Positions 39,397-51,272 are shown, counted from the first letter of the stretch. The stretch is DNA of 64,000 bases from Klebsiella sp. RIT-PI-d (GCF_001187865.1 NZ_LGIT01000003.1:496001-560000); one strand, 5' to 3'. Notes: generated from the letters alone by a model not told the origin. Program-made: numbers and translations.

Positions 39397-40394
39397 TTTG
39401 CGGCGGCTTCCCGGATATAACGTGAATTGATGGCCGCATCCCAGTTGGCAGGGATATCACGCTTGCGGATTTCACCGATGCCGGCGAGGAAATTCGAGGT
39501 TTTGGTCAGCGCCTTGCCGATCCCGCTGTCCGTGGTCTGTGTACCGTCGCCCAGCCAGGCGACGGTTCCCTGCTCGCTCAGGGTCGGATACTCCAGCCCG
39601 CCCAGCGTATTGGCCGCCGTCGTCACTGGCGCACCAACTTCTTTGGCGACGATGCCCGCTGCGCGTTCAGGATCGCGTTTGAACTCGTCAACTTTTTGTT
39701 GATGCACGCGCAGGAAGGCACTGACCGCCTGCGGATATTTCTCCGCAAAGGCTTTACGCACCACGTAGTTGTTGTAAATCAGATACCCGTCTTTTTGCAG
39801 ATCTTTGGTGGCAAACACCTGATGACCGCCGGAGGATTCCAGCTCCTGAGCAAACGGTGCCCAGACGTAACCTGCGTCAATATCGCCACGTTTCCACGCC
39901 GCCACCATTTCCGCCGGACGCAGCGGCAGCAGCGTTATTTTGCTACGGTCGAGTTTATTCACGCTAATTGCCGCTTCCAGCGCATATTGCGCGGTGGAAT
40001 TTGGCGGATATGCCACGCGTTTCCCTTCGATATCCTTAATATTACGAATACCGTCTTTACCAATTAAACGTTCGTAACTGGCAATCACGCCTGAGACGCC
40101 AATAATTTCTACCGGTAATTTACGCACAATTCCGGCGGTCGCCGGGCTGGAGCCAAAATTCGCAATATCAATAGCGTCACTGGCGAAATAACTTAAAGCA
40201 TCCGCGCCGGAGGCAAATTGCACCCATTTAACTTTACTGTTGAGTGCTTTATCCAGCGAGCCGTCCGCTTTCGCCAGCATTAATACCTGAGAGCCGCCGC
40301 TGTATGCAACCCGAACTTCGGGCGGCGTTTGTGCACTGCTGACGTTGGCCCACAAGCCTCCCGCTGCGAGTAATAAGCAGAAACTTTTTTTCAT
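39393..40394 (-). CDS. Taurine-type periplasmic binding protein (TauA-like)
   Basis: 333 residues with a Sec signal peptide (MKKSFCLLLAAGGLWANVSS then AQ). The mature part aligns with TauA along its length: FGSSPATAGIV parallels the GNLGSSPLA ligand loop and AAWKRGDIDAGYVWAP closely parallels AAWQRGDIDGAYVWAP of TauA. This makes a small sulfonate or similar zwitterion the leading substrate class. In this cluster cysteate or a related sulfur amino acid is likelier than taurine, because no TauD-type oxygenase is present. Confidence 0.9.
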   Translation of the reverse strand: MKKSFCLLLAAGGLWANVSSAQTPPEVRVAYSGGSQVLMLAKADGSLDKALNSKVKWVQFASGADALSYFASDAIDIANFGSSPATAGIVRKLPVEIIGVSGVIASYERLIGKDGIRNIKDIEGKRVAYPPNSTAQYALEAAISVNKLDRSKITLLPLRPAEMVAAWKRGDIDAGYVWAPFAQELESSGGHQVFATKDLQKDGYLIYNNYVVRKAFAEKYPQAVSAFLRVHQQKVDEFKRDPERAAGIVAKEVGAPVTTAANTLGGLEYPTLSEQGTVAWLGDGTQTTDSGIGKALTKTSNFLAGIGEIRKRDIPANWDAAINSRYIREAAAK

Positions 40395-40417
40395 TTTTTA
40401 TCCTTTGCGTAATTCAG

Positions 40418-41146
40418 TTACGTTAAATAAGAGGTGCGGTGATCCTGCCATAATGCGGAACATCGTCCGGCCAGTGCCCTTGCGGGATCAAAGGTCAGCG
40501 GTAAGAAAGGAGCGTTCACTGCCCGCAGAGCAACGGGAACCTCAGTGCAGGCAAGGATCAGATTTTGCGCTCCGCGCTCAAACAGGGCTTTTGCCTGCTG
40601 TAAAAAAGCAGCCCCCCCTTCTGCGAGTTCACCACGCTTTACCGCATAGCAGCCCGGCACGAACCAGGTATTAAGCTCAACCTCATCCGGTACCACTGCC
40701 GTAATGCCATGCTGTTGTAGTCCATGCTGATACCAGCCGGCCTCCAGAGTCCCTTTAGTGGCAATAATGCCGATACGCCGGGGGACGGGATCGTTTGCCG
40801 CTACCGTCGCGATTGTCGCGTCCACCATGTGGATGAGTGGCGCGCGGCTGGCGTTGCTTAACGCAGAGTACCAGTGGTGAGCCGTATTACAGGGGATGAC
40901 AATATGGCTGGCGCCCGCCTGGTTGAGCTTCTCAATACCGTTTAATAGCTGAGGGAGTGGCGACGGTCCGCGACCTGCCAGCGCATCCTGCCGGTCCGCA
41001 ATTTGCGGCACGTTCCAGACTACCGTTGGGATTTGCTCCTGATCGCGAGTGGCAGGCGTCAGGGCAAGCAGGGTCGACATAAAATCAACGGTGGCCAGCG
41101 GTCCCATTCCGCCCAGTACGCCCAGAAGGAACGGCGGCGTCGTCAT
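40418..41146 (-). CDS. Aspartate/glutamate racemase-family protein (YgeA-like)
   Basis: 242 residues of the PLP-independent Asp/Glu/hydantoin racemase superfamily. Both catalytic cysteines are present: Cys86 in IPCNTAHHW and Cys200 in ACTEVP. Having both predicts true racemase activity. It overlaps the PLP-lyase gene by 4 bp, so it is translated with it and probably interconverts D and L forms of that enzyme's substrate. Broad-specificity amino-acid racemases such as YgeA are the closest functional parallel. Confidence 0.88.
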   Translation of the reverse strand: MTTPPFLLGVLGGMGPLATVDFMSTLLALTPATRDQEQIPTVVWNVPQIADRQDALAGRGPSPLPQLLNGIEKLNQAGASHIVIPCNTAHHWYSALSNASRAPLIHMVDATIATVAANDPVPRRIGIIATKGTLEAGWYQHGLQQHGITAVVPDEVELNTWFVPGCYAVKRGELAEGGAAFLQQAKALFERGAQNLILACTEVPVALRAVNAPFLPLTFDPARALAGRCSALWQDHRTSYLT

Positions 41147-42141
41147 TCAAAGACCTGACGATAGCCGAACAGCCCTGCTGCACCGCCGGTATGGATAAAC
41201 ACGACATTATCATCTTTACTGAAATGGCCTTTGCGGATCAGGTCGATAAGGCCGGCCATACCTTTACCGGAGTACACCGGGTCCAGTAAGATCCCTTCAT
41301 GTTGCGCCAGCAGATGAAGCGCTTCCAGCATACCGTCTGTCGGCAGACCGTAGCCGTCACCCACGTAATCGCTGTTCGCCACCACCGCCTCACGCGGGAG
41401 ATCGCCCGGTACGCCGAGCAGCTCACGAGTCCGGCTCGCCAGATTCCAGACGTTTTCTTCCTGTTTCTCTTTTGGCGCACGTACGCTGATCCCAAGCACC
41501 GGAACAGCGCTATAGGTCGCCGTAAATCCGGCTACCAGTCCGGCCTGCGTCCCGGTACTGCCGGTGGCGTGAACCACGTGATCGATGCGTAAACGCTGTT
41601 GTGAAGATTGATACAGCAACTCTTCGGCGCAGGCAACATAGCCAAGCGCGCCAATCGCATTAGAGCCGCCGCCGGGGATCACATACGGATTATGTCCCTG
41701 CTCGCGCAGTTCGGCGGCATAATCGTCCATCGCCTTCTGCATATCAGTTCCGCCCGGCAGATGGGCAACTATTTCGCCGCCGAGCAATCGGTCCAGCTGA
41801 ACATTACCCGAGAGCTGATAATCCTCACCAAAGTCTGTCACCCGTTTTTCCAGCAGCACCTTCGCTTTCAGACCCAGTTTTGCGGCACCGGCAATCGTCT
41901 GACGCACGTGATTAGATTGCGTCGCGCCCTGGGTAATAATAACGTCGGCATTATTTTGCAGCGCATCGGCCAGCAGAAACTCCAGCTTACGGGTTTTATT
42001 CCCGCCGGTCGCCAGACCCGTCGCGTCATCGCGCTTGATCCATATTTTCGGACCGCCTAATAATTGCGTTAAATTAGTGAGCGGCTCTAATGGTGTGGGA
42101 AAATGGCCAAGGGATAGCCGGGGAAATCGGGCCAGATGCAT
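41143..42141 (-). CDS. PLP-dependent lyase: L-cysteate sulfo-lyase (CuyA)/D-cysteine desulfhydrase-like
   Basis: 332 residues of the tryptophan-synthase-beta PLP fold, in the ACC deaminase/D-cysteine desulfhydrase group. The PLP lysine is Lys49 in [19 protein letters not shown] is intact. DPVYSGKG has Ser where ACC deaminases have the catalytic Glu, so ACC deaminase activity is unlikely. From memory the N-terminus (MHLARFP...[11 protein letters not shown]) and [14 protein letters not shown] resemble CuyA, which makes pyruvate, ammonia and sulfite from L-cysteate; D-cysteine desulfhydrase is the alternative. It is the first gene of the inserted cluster. Confidence 0.88.
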   Translation of the reverse strand: MHLARFPRLSLGHFPTPLEPLTNLTQLLGGPKIWIKRDDATGLATGGNKTRKLEFLLADALQNNADVIITQGATQSNHVRQTIAGAAKLGLKAKVLLEKRVTDFGEDYQLSGNVQLDRLLGGEIVAHLPGGTDMQKAMDDYAAELREQGHNPYVIPGGGSNAIGALGYVACAEELLYQSSQQRLRIDHVVHATGSTGTQAGLVAGFTATYSAVPVLGISVRAPKEKQEENVWNLASRTRELLGVPGDLPREAVVANSDYVGDGYGLPTDGMLEALHLLAQHEGILLDPVYSGKGMAGLIDLIRKGHFSKDDNVVFIHTGGAAGLFGYRQVFE

Positions 42142-42211
42142 AATTGCTCCTTTTAAATCACATTCTATTTAACGAGCGCTGTTTTCCGGCTCTACAAATA
42201 TCGTGTGATTG

Positions 42212-42217
42212 ACTATA
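42212..42217 (-). promoter_or_regulatory. Candidate -10 of the sulfur-scavenging cluster
   Basis: In the 238-bp gap between rnr and the cluster the minus strand has TATAGT, 71 bases before the lyase start, with no good -35 (ATTAGC at 17 bp). A weak -35 suggests an activator-dependent promoter, as with CysB/Cbl-controlled sulfonate genes. No regulator gene is in the cluster. The lyase has an AAAGGAG ribosome-binding site. Confidence 0.35.
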
Positions 42218-42334
42218 CACATCTGATTTCAGCCGCTAATAAACTATTAAAAATATCGATTCCCGGAATTGAGATAAGGACGTAATCAGGGGAGATAAAA
42301 GGCGTTTCTATAACGAAAGGGTATAGCATCAATG

Positions 42335-42371
42335 AAAAAAGAATAACCCTCTTCAGGTGAAGAGGGTTATT
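42335..42371 (-). terminator. Terminator of rnr
   Basis: AATAACCCTCTTC / GAAGAGGGTTATT form a 13-bp stem with an AGGT loop, followed on the minus strand by CTTTTTT. Strong terminator directly after rnr: the downstream cluster must be transcribed from its own promoter. Confidence 0.95.
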
Positions 42372-42379
42372 TAAGCGGA

Positions 42380-44845
42380 TTATTCAACGGCGTTCTTTTT
42401 CGCTGCGCGTTTGGCTTTGGTGGCCGCCGCGATTTTTTGCGTTTTTGCCGACGGCTTTTTCGCCTTCTTCACGCTTTTGTTGGCATCTGCTTTTTCCGTT
42501 TTCTCAGTTTTCGGTTTACTTTTGCCTTTGCTACCACGGAATGCGCTATCCGGCTCGAAATTGACTTTCTTGCCGGTCTGGCGACGTCTGCCGGCATTTT
42601 TAGCCGGTGCGCCTTTTTTAGCTTTTTCACGCGCGGTTTTACCTTCATTACGCGGCGCGCGCTCGCTGGAGATCAGTGAGAAGTCGATCTTGCGTTCGTC
42701 CATATTTACCGCTTCGACGCGCACTTCTACCCGATCGCCAAGACGGTATGTCTGACCGCCAGATTCACCAATCAGACGCTGACCGACCTGGTCAAAACGG
42801 TAATAGTCATTATCCAGTGACGAGACGTGGACCAGACCATCAATAAACAGATCGCTCAGACGGACAAAGAAACCAAAACCGGTAACGCTGGCAATGACGC
42901 CCGGGAAGACGTTGCCCACCTGATCCAGCATAAAATCACACTTCAGCCAGTCGGAGACGTCGCGCGTCGCTTCATCGGCGCGGCGTTCAGCAATTGAACA
43001 GTGCTGCCCAAGCTGTAGCATCTCTTCCATGGAGTAGTGATACCCGCCGGTATCGGTACTGTTACCCTTATGCCCCTGCTCTTTCGCCAGCAGATATTTG
43101 ATGGCCCGGTGCAACGACAGGTCAGGATAACGGCGAATAGGCGACGTAAAGTGAGCGTAAGAGGTCAGCGCCAGACCGAAGTGCCCGCGATTTTCAGGAT
43201 CGTAAATCGCCTGTTTCATTGAGCGCAGCAGCATGGTTTGCAGCATTTCGGCATCCGGACGATCGGCAATCGATTCCAGCAGCGCCGCATAGTCGCGCGG
43301 TTCTGGCTTATTACCGCCCGGCAATTCCAGCCCCAGTTCTGCCAGAACGGAGCGATAGGAGGTGATTGCCTCGGTCGTCGGCTTATCGTGAATACGAAAT
43401 AGCGCAGGCTCTTCGGCTTTTTCAACGAAGCGTGCCGCTGAGATGTTCGCCAGGATCATGCACTCTTCAATCAACTTATGGGCGTCATTGCGCTGGGTCT
43501 GCTCAATACGTTCGATGCGGCGTTCAGCATTAAAAATAAACTTAGCTTCTTCACTTTCAAAGGAGATCCCGCCGCGCTCATCACGCGCCACATCCAGCAC
43601 TTTATACAGGTTATGCAGTTCTTCGATGTGTTTAACCAGCGGCGCATACTGCTCGCGCAGCTCCTGATCGCCCTGTAGCATATGCCAGACTTTGGTATAG
43701 GTCAGACGCGCATGAGAGCTCATCACCGCTTCGTAGAATTTAAAGCCGGTCAGACGACCCTTCGACGAAATGGTCATCTCACAGACCATACACAGGCGGT
43801 CAACCTGCGGGTTTAGCGAACACAGGCCGTTGGACAGCACCTCCGGCAGCATCGGGATCACCTGCGAGGGGAAGTAAACTGACGTGCCACGGTTACGGGC
43901 TTCCTGATCGAGCGGCGTAGGGGGACGAACGTAATAGCTGACGTCAGCAATGGCCACCCACAAACGCCAGCCGCCGCCGCGTTTTTTCTCGCAATAAACG
44001 GCATCATCAAAGTCGCGGGCATCTTCGCCATCAATGGTCACCAGCGGCAGGTTGCGCAGATCGACGCGGCCAACTTTGGCTTCTTCCGGCACCTGTTCTT
44101 TCAGGTGGGCTATTTGCTCTTCAACGGCCTGCGGCCAGATATACGGGATTTCATGGGTGCGCAGCGCCATATCAACGGCCATGCCGGTACCCATGTTATC
44201 GCCCAGCACTTCAACGATTTTACCCACGGCTTTGGTACGTCGGGTTGGACGCTGGGTCAGTTCGACCACTACCACAAAGCCCATGCGCGCGCCCATCACC
44301 TCTTCCGGCGGGATCAGGATGTCGAAGCTCAGACGGCTATCATCCGGGACCACAAAGCCTACGCCGGCATCGGTAAAGTAGCGGCCAACAATTTGACTGG
44401 TTTTCGGTACCAGCACGCGAACAATACGCGCTTCGCGACGACCTTTACGATCGGCACCCAGCGGCTGAGCCAGAACCTGATCGCCATGAATGCAGGTTTT
44501 CATCTGCTCGCTGGAGAGATAGAGATCGTCCTTACGTCCTTCAACGCGCAGGAAACCAAAGCCGTCGCGATGGCCAATGACAATGCCCTTAAGCAGGTCA
44601 AGACGTTCCGGCAGCGCGTAGCACTGACGGCGAGTGAAAACCAGCTGGCCGTCGCGCTCCATGGCGCGCAGGCGGCGACGCAGCGCTTCCGTCTGTTCTT
44701 CGCCTTCGATATTAAGTTCAACCGCCAGCTCTTCACGGTTGGCCGGTTTTTCACGTTTGGTCAGATGTTCGAGGATAAATTCCCGGCTCGGGATAGGGTT
44801 CGCGTATTTTTCTGCTTCGCGGTTCTGGAAAGGATCTTGTGACAT
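42380..44845 (-). CDS. rnr: RNase R, 3'-5' exoribonuclease
   Basis: 821 residues (E. coli about 813). Order: N-terminal helix-turn-helix, two cold-shock domains (about 80-230), RNB catalytic domain (about 260-590, with the metal-binding [13 protein letters not shown]), S1 domain (about 640-725) and a Lys-rich tail. RNase R degrades structured RNA, including rRNA and tmRNA-tagged transcripts, especially in cold or stationary phase. It follows nsrR by 38 bp. Confidence 0.97.
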   Translation of the reverse strand: MSQDPFQNREAEKYANPIPSREFILEHLTKREKPANREELAVELNIEGEEQTEALRRRLRAMERDGQLVFTRRQCYALPERLDLLKGIVIGHRDGFGFLRVEGRKDDLYLSSEQMKTCIHGDQVLAQPLGADRKGRREARIVRVLVPKTSQIVGRYFTDAGVGFVVPDDSRLSFDILIPPEEVMGARMGFVVVVELTQRPTRRTKAVGKIVEVLGDNMGTGMAVDMALRTHEIPYIWPQAVEEQIAHLKEQVPEEAKVGRVDLRNLPLVTIDGEDARDFDDAVYCEKKRGGGWRLWVAIADVSYYVRPPTPLDQEARNRGTSVYFPSQVIPMLPEVLSNGLCSLNPQVDRLCMVCEMTISSKGRLTGFKFYEAVMSSHARLTYTKVWHMLQGDQELREQYAPLVKHIEELHNLYKVLDVARDERGGISFESEEAKFIFNAERRIERIEQTQRNDAHKLIEECMILANISAARFVEKAEEPALFRIHDKPTTEAITSYRSVLAELGLELPGGNKPEPRDYAALLESIADRPDAEMLQTMLLRSMKQAIYDPENRGHFGLALTSYAHFTSPIRRYPDLSLHRAIKYLLAKEQGHKGNSTDTGGYHYSMEEMLQLGQHCSIAERRADEATRDVSDWLKCDFMLDQVGNVFPGVIASVTGFGFFVRLSDLFIDGLVHVSSLDNDYYRFDQVGQRLIGESGGQTYRLGDRVEVRVEAVNMDERKIDFSLISSERAPRNEGKTAREKAKKGAPAKNAGRRRQTGKKVNFEPDSAFRGSKGKSKPKTEKTEKADANKSVKKAKKPSAKTQKIAAATKAKRAAKKNAVE

Positions 44846-44883
44846 AGCGGTTCCTCCGTCGTCAACGCTGGTGACAATAATAG

Positions 44884-45309
44884 TTACTCCACCAGTAATA
44901 ATTTATAAAGCGGTTGATTTTCTTCAACCAAATCAGCCAGCGTGAGATTATCCAGTTCCCTGAGGAAGCTCTGCACGGCTTGTGAAAGCGCCTGTTTGAG
45001 GCGACAGGCTGGCGTAATGTGACAAAATGCGCTGTTACAGTTCACCAGCGTAAGCGGCTCAAGTTCACGCACAACATCACCGATACGAATAGTTTCAGCC
45101 GGTTTTCCCAGCCGAATACCGCCATTTTTTCCCCGCACGGCGGTGACATAGCCCGCCCGACTAAGCTGATTGATAATTTTGACCATGTGATTTCGGGATA
45201 CCCCATACACGTCGGTAACCTCAGAAATGCTGGTCATGCGCCCGGTCGGTAGCGATGCCATATAGATTAGCGCACGCAGTCCGTAATCGGTAAAACTCGT
45301 TAACTGCAC
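44884..45309 (-). CDS. nsrR: NsrR, nitric-oxide-sensing Rrf2-family repressor
   Basis: 141 residues: winged helix-turn-helix ([20 protein letters not shown]) and the [2Fe-2S] ligands Cys91, Cys96 and Cys102 ([13 protein letters not shown]). Nitric oxide destroys the cluster and releases DNA. A perfect target palindrome lies in this window before ytfE (16202-16224). It is upstream of rnr in the same direction, as in E. coli. Confidence 0.97.
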   Translation of the reverse strand: MQLTSFTDYGLRALIYMASLPTGRMTSISEVTDVYGVSRNHMVKIINQLSRAGYVTAVRGKNGGIRLGKPAETIRIGDVVRELEPLTLVNCNSAFCHITPACRLKQALSQAVQSFLRELDNLTLADLVEENQPLYKLLLVE

Positions 45310-45438
45310 ATCAACCTCAAAACAGGGGAAAATACGGATATTTATAATAGTGATGATAAACCAGCCAACCGTCAGGCCGCTAATTTATTTGTTCAGGGTA
45401 GGGGCAAAAGGCAGGAATTCAGGACGGGTTAAGCTTAT

Positions 45439-45466
45439 CTGGCCTGCGCGTTTGGTCGCAGGCCAG
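45439..45466 (-). terminator. Hairpin after purA
   Basis: CTGGCCTGCG / CGCAGGCCAG form a perfect 10-bp stem with an 8-base loop, 12 bases after the purA stop. The following bases (ATAAGCTTAACC) are not a clean T-run, so termination into nsrR is probably partial. Confidence 0.65.
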
Positions 45467-45477
45467 TGGCTAAATCA

Positions 45478-46794
<1,317 letters not shown>

Positions 46795-46876
46795 TTAAAA
46801 ATGGATTCTACCACCGCTTTTTCAGAGTTACAGCACTTTTTAGCCGTAAAAAAAAGCAAACCCGCCCATTTTTTGA

Positions 46877-47074
46877 TCAGCCAATCGTTTTCCTCAACAT
46901 GTAGTAGATCACAAACCCGGCAACCACAAGTCCACCGCCAAAACGCCGTAAAATAGTATCGGGTAGCTGAGTCATTGCAGCAATCATTTTGCGCCATGCA
47001 CGCGGATAAAGCATTGGTCCCAGTCCTTCAAGGACTAAAACCAGGGCAAGTGCCAGTAATATGGTGGAGTTCAT
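46877..47074 (-). CDS. yjeT: YjeT, DUF2065 inner-membrane protein
   Basis: 65 residues from the ATG at 47074 (MNSTILLALALVLVLEGLGP), as in E. coli. Two hydrophobic helices flank a basic loop (YPRAWRKMIAAMTQLPDTILRRFG). Function is unknown. It lies between hflC and purA on the same strand, after the hflC terminator. Confidence 0.9.
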   Translation of the reverse strand: MNSTILLALALVLVLEGLGPMLYPRAWRKMIAAMTQLPDTILRRFGGGLVVAGFVIYYMLRKTIG

Positions 47075-47084
47075 ATTTTCCCTG

Positions 47085-47129
47085 TAGAAAAAGAAAACCA
47101 CCGTTCTCGCGAAGAGGAACGGTGGTTTT
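47085..47129 (-). terminator. Terminator of the hfl operon after hflC
   Basis: AAAACCACCGTTC (47094-47106) pairs with GAACGGTGGTTTT (47117-47129), a 13-bp stem with a 10-base loop. The minus strand continues with CTTTTTCTA. Confidence 0.88.
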
Positions 47130-47153
47130 AATCAGCTCGTTGCTAATGCAATA

Positions 47154-48158
47154 TTAACGCGTAGCGTTAGTCGGCGTCTTCATATAACGGAAGAAATCGC
47201 TATCCGGGCTGAGGACCATCACGTCCTGGTTGCTCTGGAAGCTGCTTTCATACGCACGCAGGCTACGAATGAAGGCATAGAAATCCGGATCCCGGCTAAA
47301 CGCATCAGCAAACAGTTTTGCTGCTTCTGCATCGCCTTCACCGCGCATGATACGTCCCTGACGCTCGGCTTCTGCCAGCGTTTTGGTAACTTCATAATCC
47401 GCGGCTGCCTGGATTTTCTCTTTCTCTTCTTCACCCTGTGAACGGTGACGACGCGCTACCGCTTCACGCTCGGCGCGCATACGGTTATAAATCGCCTCAG
47501 ATACTTCGGTCGGCAGGTTGATCTGCTTGATTCGCACATCGACAACTTCAATACCGAGGGCCGCCATACTGTTCGGGTTCACTACCGGCACTTTACCGTT
47601 AGTTTCCGCCGAAACGCGTTCTGCTGCCTTGGCAATTTCGTTATCTGCACCAGGCGTTGCCACTTCATCTTCTGCACCGGAAGAACCTGAGTTCAGGGCT
47701 TCGCGAACTTCAATGGTCAGACGACCACGGGAGTCAGTGACGATATCTTTAACGTCCAGACGACCAATCTCAGAACGCAGTCGGTCAGAGAATTTACGTT
47801 TCAGCAGCACTTCTGCCTGAGAAACGTCGCCACCGCCGGTTGCCAGGAAGTAACGGCTAAAGTCGCTGATCCGCCATTTGATATAGGAGTCAACAATCAG
47901 ATCTTTCTTCTCTTTGGTGACAAAGCGATCTGCCTGGTTATCCATGGTCTGGATACGGGCGTCGAGCATTTTGACTGATTCAATGAACGGAACCTTAAAG
48001 TGCAGGCCCGGCTCAAAAACCAGCGGTTTGTTATCGTTGTCACGCAGTACTTTACCGAAGCGCATGGTAATCCCACGCTCACCTTCTTTCACCACAAACA
48101 ATGAGGTGTAAAGCACTACCAGCACGATGATAATTATCGCAATAACAGACTTACGCAT
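47154..48158 (-). CDS. hflC: HflC, FtsH-modulating membrane protein
   Basis: 334 residues: one N-terminal membrane helix (VIAIIIIVLVVLYTSLFVV), then a periplasmic SPFH/band-7 domain and coiled coil (AEREAVARRHRSQGEEEKEK). With HflK it forms the large cage around the FtsH protease and limits access of substrates. It starts 2 bp after the hflK stop. Confidence 0.97.
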   Translation of the reverse strand: MRKSVIAIIIIVLVVLYTSLFVVKEGERGITMRFGKVLRDNDNKPLVFEPGLHFKVPFIESVKMLDARIQTMDNQADRFVTKEKKDLIVDSYIKWRISDFSRYFLATGGGDVSQAEVLLKRKFSDRLRSEIGRLDVKDIVTDSRGRLTIEVREALNSGSSGAEDEVATPGADNEIAKAAERVSAETNGKVPVVNPNSMAALGIEVVDVRIKQINLPTEVSEAIYNRMRAEREAVARRHRSQGEEEKEKIQAAADYEVTKTLAEAERQGRIMRGEGDAEAAKLFADAFSRDPDFYAFIRSLRAYESSFQSNQDVMVLSPDSDFFRYMKTPTNATR

Positions 48159-48160
48159 CG

Positions 48161-49417
48161 TTATTCCCCCTGACGCTGGTAGTCGTTACGCTGCGCGTTA
48201 GCGCGGCGTTGGTCCATGATATCGCTCTGATCGGCAGACGATGTTTTATTTGCACCGCTGTTGCCGCGCGATGTCGCAGGTGGCTGACGCAGAAGCGTAT
48301 CCGCACCGCTGCGCTCGTTCTGTGCTGAGGACGCACTATTACCTTTCAGCATCTGGTCCAGCGGCAGAACCATCAGGTTACCGCCTTTGTCATTCACCAG
48401 CACTTTACGGGTATGACTCAGCACTTTTTCCATGGTTTCAATATACAGACGCTCGCGGGTAATTTCCGGGGCGGCTTTATATTCCGGCAGCATTTTGGCA
48501 AAGCGCGCCACTTCACCCTGTGCTTCTAACACGGTACGCGTTTTATAAGCGCGGGCCTCTTCAAGAATACGCTGCGCCGAACCGTTTGCACGCGGCTGTA
48601 CTTCGTTGCTGTACGCTTCTGCTTCACGAATTGACTGCTGCTCGTTTTCACGGGCGGAGATTGCATCGTCAAATGCCGCCTGAACGGCTTCCGGCGGACG
48701 GGCTGCCTGGAAGTTAACGTCCAGCAGAGTGATCCCCATATTGTACGGACGAATCGTCTCTTCCAGCTCACGCTGAGTATCGCTACGAATAACGGTACGA
48801 CCTTCGGTCAGAATACGGTCCATGGTGTACTTACCGATTACACCACGCAGGGCGCTGTCCGTTGCCTGACGCAGACTGTCGTCCGCACTGGTCACGCTGA
48901 ACAGATAGCGACGCGGATCGGTAATTCGATACTGCACGTTCATTTCAACGCGCACCACGTTTTCATCAGAGGTCAGCATCACGCCGGAAGCGGCCAGTTC
49001 ACGCACGGCTTCAACGTTAACGGCCGTCACGTCATCAATAAATGTCGGTTTCCAGTTCAGACCCGGCTCAACCAGATGACTGAACTTACCGAAACGCGTC
49101 ACTACGCCACGCTCCGCTTCTTTGATGGTATAGAAACCACTGGCCGCCCAGAAAATAACCAGCGCCACAACGATAATACCGACAATGCGGCCACCCATTT
49201 GGGTGCGCGGGCCTTGTGGTGCCCCACCGCTATTGCCTTTTCCACCGCCGCCAAAACCGCCAAGCTTTTTACTTAGCTTGCGAAAGATATCGTCCAGATC
49301 GGGCGGTCCCTGTTCACGACCACCTTTATTTCCATTCCCACCGGGGTTGCCGCCAGGTTTATTGCTCCCCCAGGGGTCGCGGTCTTGTCCGTTATTACCG
49401 GGCTGGTTCCACGCCAT
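48161..49417 (-). CDS. hflK: HflK, FtsH-modulating membrane protein
   Basis: 418 residues. A Gly/Asn/Pro-rich cytoplasmic N-terminus (MAWNQPGNNGQDRDPWGSNK) is followed by a membrane helix (IVGIIVVALVIFWAASGFY) and an SPFH domain with a coiled coil. It partners HflC in the FtsH complex. The gene is 100 bp after hflX, in the hfq-hflX-hflK-hflC operon. Confidence 0.97.
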   Translation of the reverse strand: MAWNQPGNNGQDRDPWGSNKPGGNPGGNGNKGGREQGPPDLDDIFRKLSKKLGGFGGGGKGNSGGAPQGPRTQMGGRIVGIIVVALVIFWAASGFYTIKEAERGVVTRFGKFSHLVEPGLNWKPTFIDDVTAVNVEAVRELAASGVMLTSDENVVRVEMNVQYRITDPRRYLFSVTSADDSLRQATDSALRGVIGKYTMDRILTEGRTVIRSDTQRELEETIRPYNMGITLLDVNFQAARPPEAVQAAFDDAISARENEQQSIREAEAYSNEVQPRANGSAQRILEEARAYKTRTVLEAQGEVARFAKMLPEYKAAPEITRERLYIETMEKVLSHTRKVLVNDKGGNLMVLPLDQMLKGNSASSAQNERSGADTLLRQPPATSRGNSGANKTSSADQSDIMDQRRANAQRNDYQRQGE

Positions 49418-49517
49418 GTCTGTACTCCATATTTGTTATTGCGGTGATATACCCGGCACACCTGTGCTGCAAATGTCCCGGGCATCCTCCAAAAGAGGGA
49501 AAATAGCTTCAGTCGGG

Positions 49518-50798
49518 TTAAATAATATAATCAACCAGAGCAGGTTCTTGTTTACAGAGGCGACGCCAGTCAACAATTGGCAGGCGAATTTGCAGACTGA
49601 TACTGCCGTCGTCCTCTAACCACTCTTTTTCTATTGCCTGAAGCTGATAAAAACGGCTTCTCAGACGCCCTTCCTGCGGAGGTAGCCGTAGCGTGTGCTG
49701 GGCTATTTCACCGGAAAGCCGTTCAGTCAAAGCCTCAAAAAGCAGTGGTACGCCCGCTCCGGTCTGCGCGGAAAGCCAGACGCGGGTCGGTTTATTCTCT
49801 TCATCACGATCGATACGCGGCGCGAAATCGTCCAGCGCATCAATTTTGTTCATAACCAGTAGCGTGGGAATTTCGTGCGCGTCAATCTCTTCAAGCACCG
49901 TATTCACCGCATCTACGTTTTCCTGTACCCGAACATCCGCAGCATCAACAACGTGCAGCAACAGCGTCGCCTGACGCGTTTCCAGCAGCGTAGCTTTAAA
50001 TGCCGCGACCAGATCGTGTGGTAAATGGCGGATAAACCCAACGGTGTCCGCCAGTACGGTTTCCCCGACATCGGCGACATCGATGCGGCGTAGCGTAGGG
50101 TCCAGCGTTGCGAAGAGTTGATCCGCTGCGTAAACCTGAGATTCTGTTATCTGATTAAACAACGTCGATTTCCCGGCGTTGGTATAACCGACTAATGAAA
50201 CGGTCGGGATGTCGGCTTTAATACGCGATTGACGCCCCTGCTCACGTTGCTTCTCAACTTTCGCCAGCCGTGACTGGATCTGAACAATTCGATCGCGAAG
50301 TAAACGACGGTCGGTTTCGAGCTGGGTTTCACCCGGGCCGCGCAAACCTATCCCGCCTTTTTGCCTTTCAAGGTGCGTCCAGCCGCGCACAAGGCGTGTT
50401 GCCATATGGCGAAGCTGTGCCAGCTCGACCTGTAACTTACCCTCATGGGTACGGGCGCGCTGGGCAAAAATATCTAAGATGAGACCGGTACGGTCAATTA
50501 CCCGGCACTCGCATAAGCGTTCCAGATTACGTTCCTGGGCCGGACTCAAGGCGTGATCAAACAGCACGACTGACGCTCCAGTCGCTTTTACGGCTTCCGC
50601 AATTTCAACTGCTTTACCTTCACCAACATAATACTTGGGGTGCGGTGCTTTACGGCTACCGGTAATCACCTGAATTGCTTCGACACCGGCGGAAGAGACC
50701 AGGGATTCAAACTCCTGTAAATCTTCCATATCTTTGTCTTGCGTAAAATAGATGTGTACCAGTACCGCCTGCTCACCGGCATCATAACGGTCAAACAA
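49518..50798 (-). CDS. hflX: HflX, ribosome-associated GTPase
   Basis: 426 residues: an N-terminal HflX domain with a coiled coil, then a TRAFAC GTPase domain with G1 [10 protein letters not shown]3 DTVGF (the Phe in place of the usual catalytic Gln is normal for HflX) and G4 NKID. It splits stalled 70S ribosomes during heat stress. It lies 74 bp downstream of hfq. Confidence 0.97.
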   Translation of the reverse strand: MFDRYDAGEQAVLVHIYFTQDKDMEDLQEFESLVSSAGVEAIQVITGSRKAPHPKYYVGEGKAVEIAEAVKATGASVVLFDHALSPAQERNLERLCECRVIDRTGLILDIFAQRARTHEGKLQVELAQLRHMATRLVRGWTHLERQKGGIGLRGPGETQLETDRRLLRDRIVQIQSRLAKVEKQREQGRQSRIKADIPTVSLVGYTNAGKSTLFNQITESQVYAADQLFATLDPTLRRIDVADVGETVLADTVGFIRHLPHDLVAAFKATLLETRQATLLLHVVDAADVRVQENVDAVNTVLEEIDAHEIPTLLVMNKIDALDDFAPRIDRDEENKPTRVWLSAQTGAGVPLLFEALTERLSGEIAQHTLRLPPQEGRLRSRFYQLQAIEKEWLEDDGSISLQIRLPIVDWRRLCKQEPALVDYII

Positions 50799-50872
50799 GC
50801 GTAAACCCTCATTAATGACCAGCGGGGAACCTGAAATTACAAGCTCCCCTGCCTGGAAAAACAGCGAATAAC

Positions 50873-51196
<324 letters not shown>

Positions 51197-51272
51197 TTAT
51201 ATGTATGCTTGTTTTGTACTTAGAACCTTACGATTCTGCAAATTGCGCACGATTCGACTCAATTGTACACAT

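Noticed and set aside
41143-42141. ACC deaminase as the identity of the PLP enzyme
   Set aside because: The catalytic Glu position reads Ser (DPVYSGKG), and the taurine-type transporter context fits a sulfur substrate better.
42204-42223. TGTGATTGACTATACACA as a CRP site for the sulfur cluster
   Set aside because: The second half-site matches poorly and it overlaps the candidate -10, where CRP would not activate.
44105-44842. 245-codon plus-strand frame opposite rnr
   Set aside because: It is antisense to the conserved RNase R coding region; codon constraint of rnr explains the open frame.
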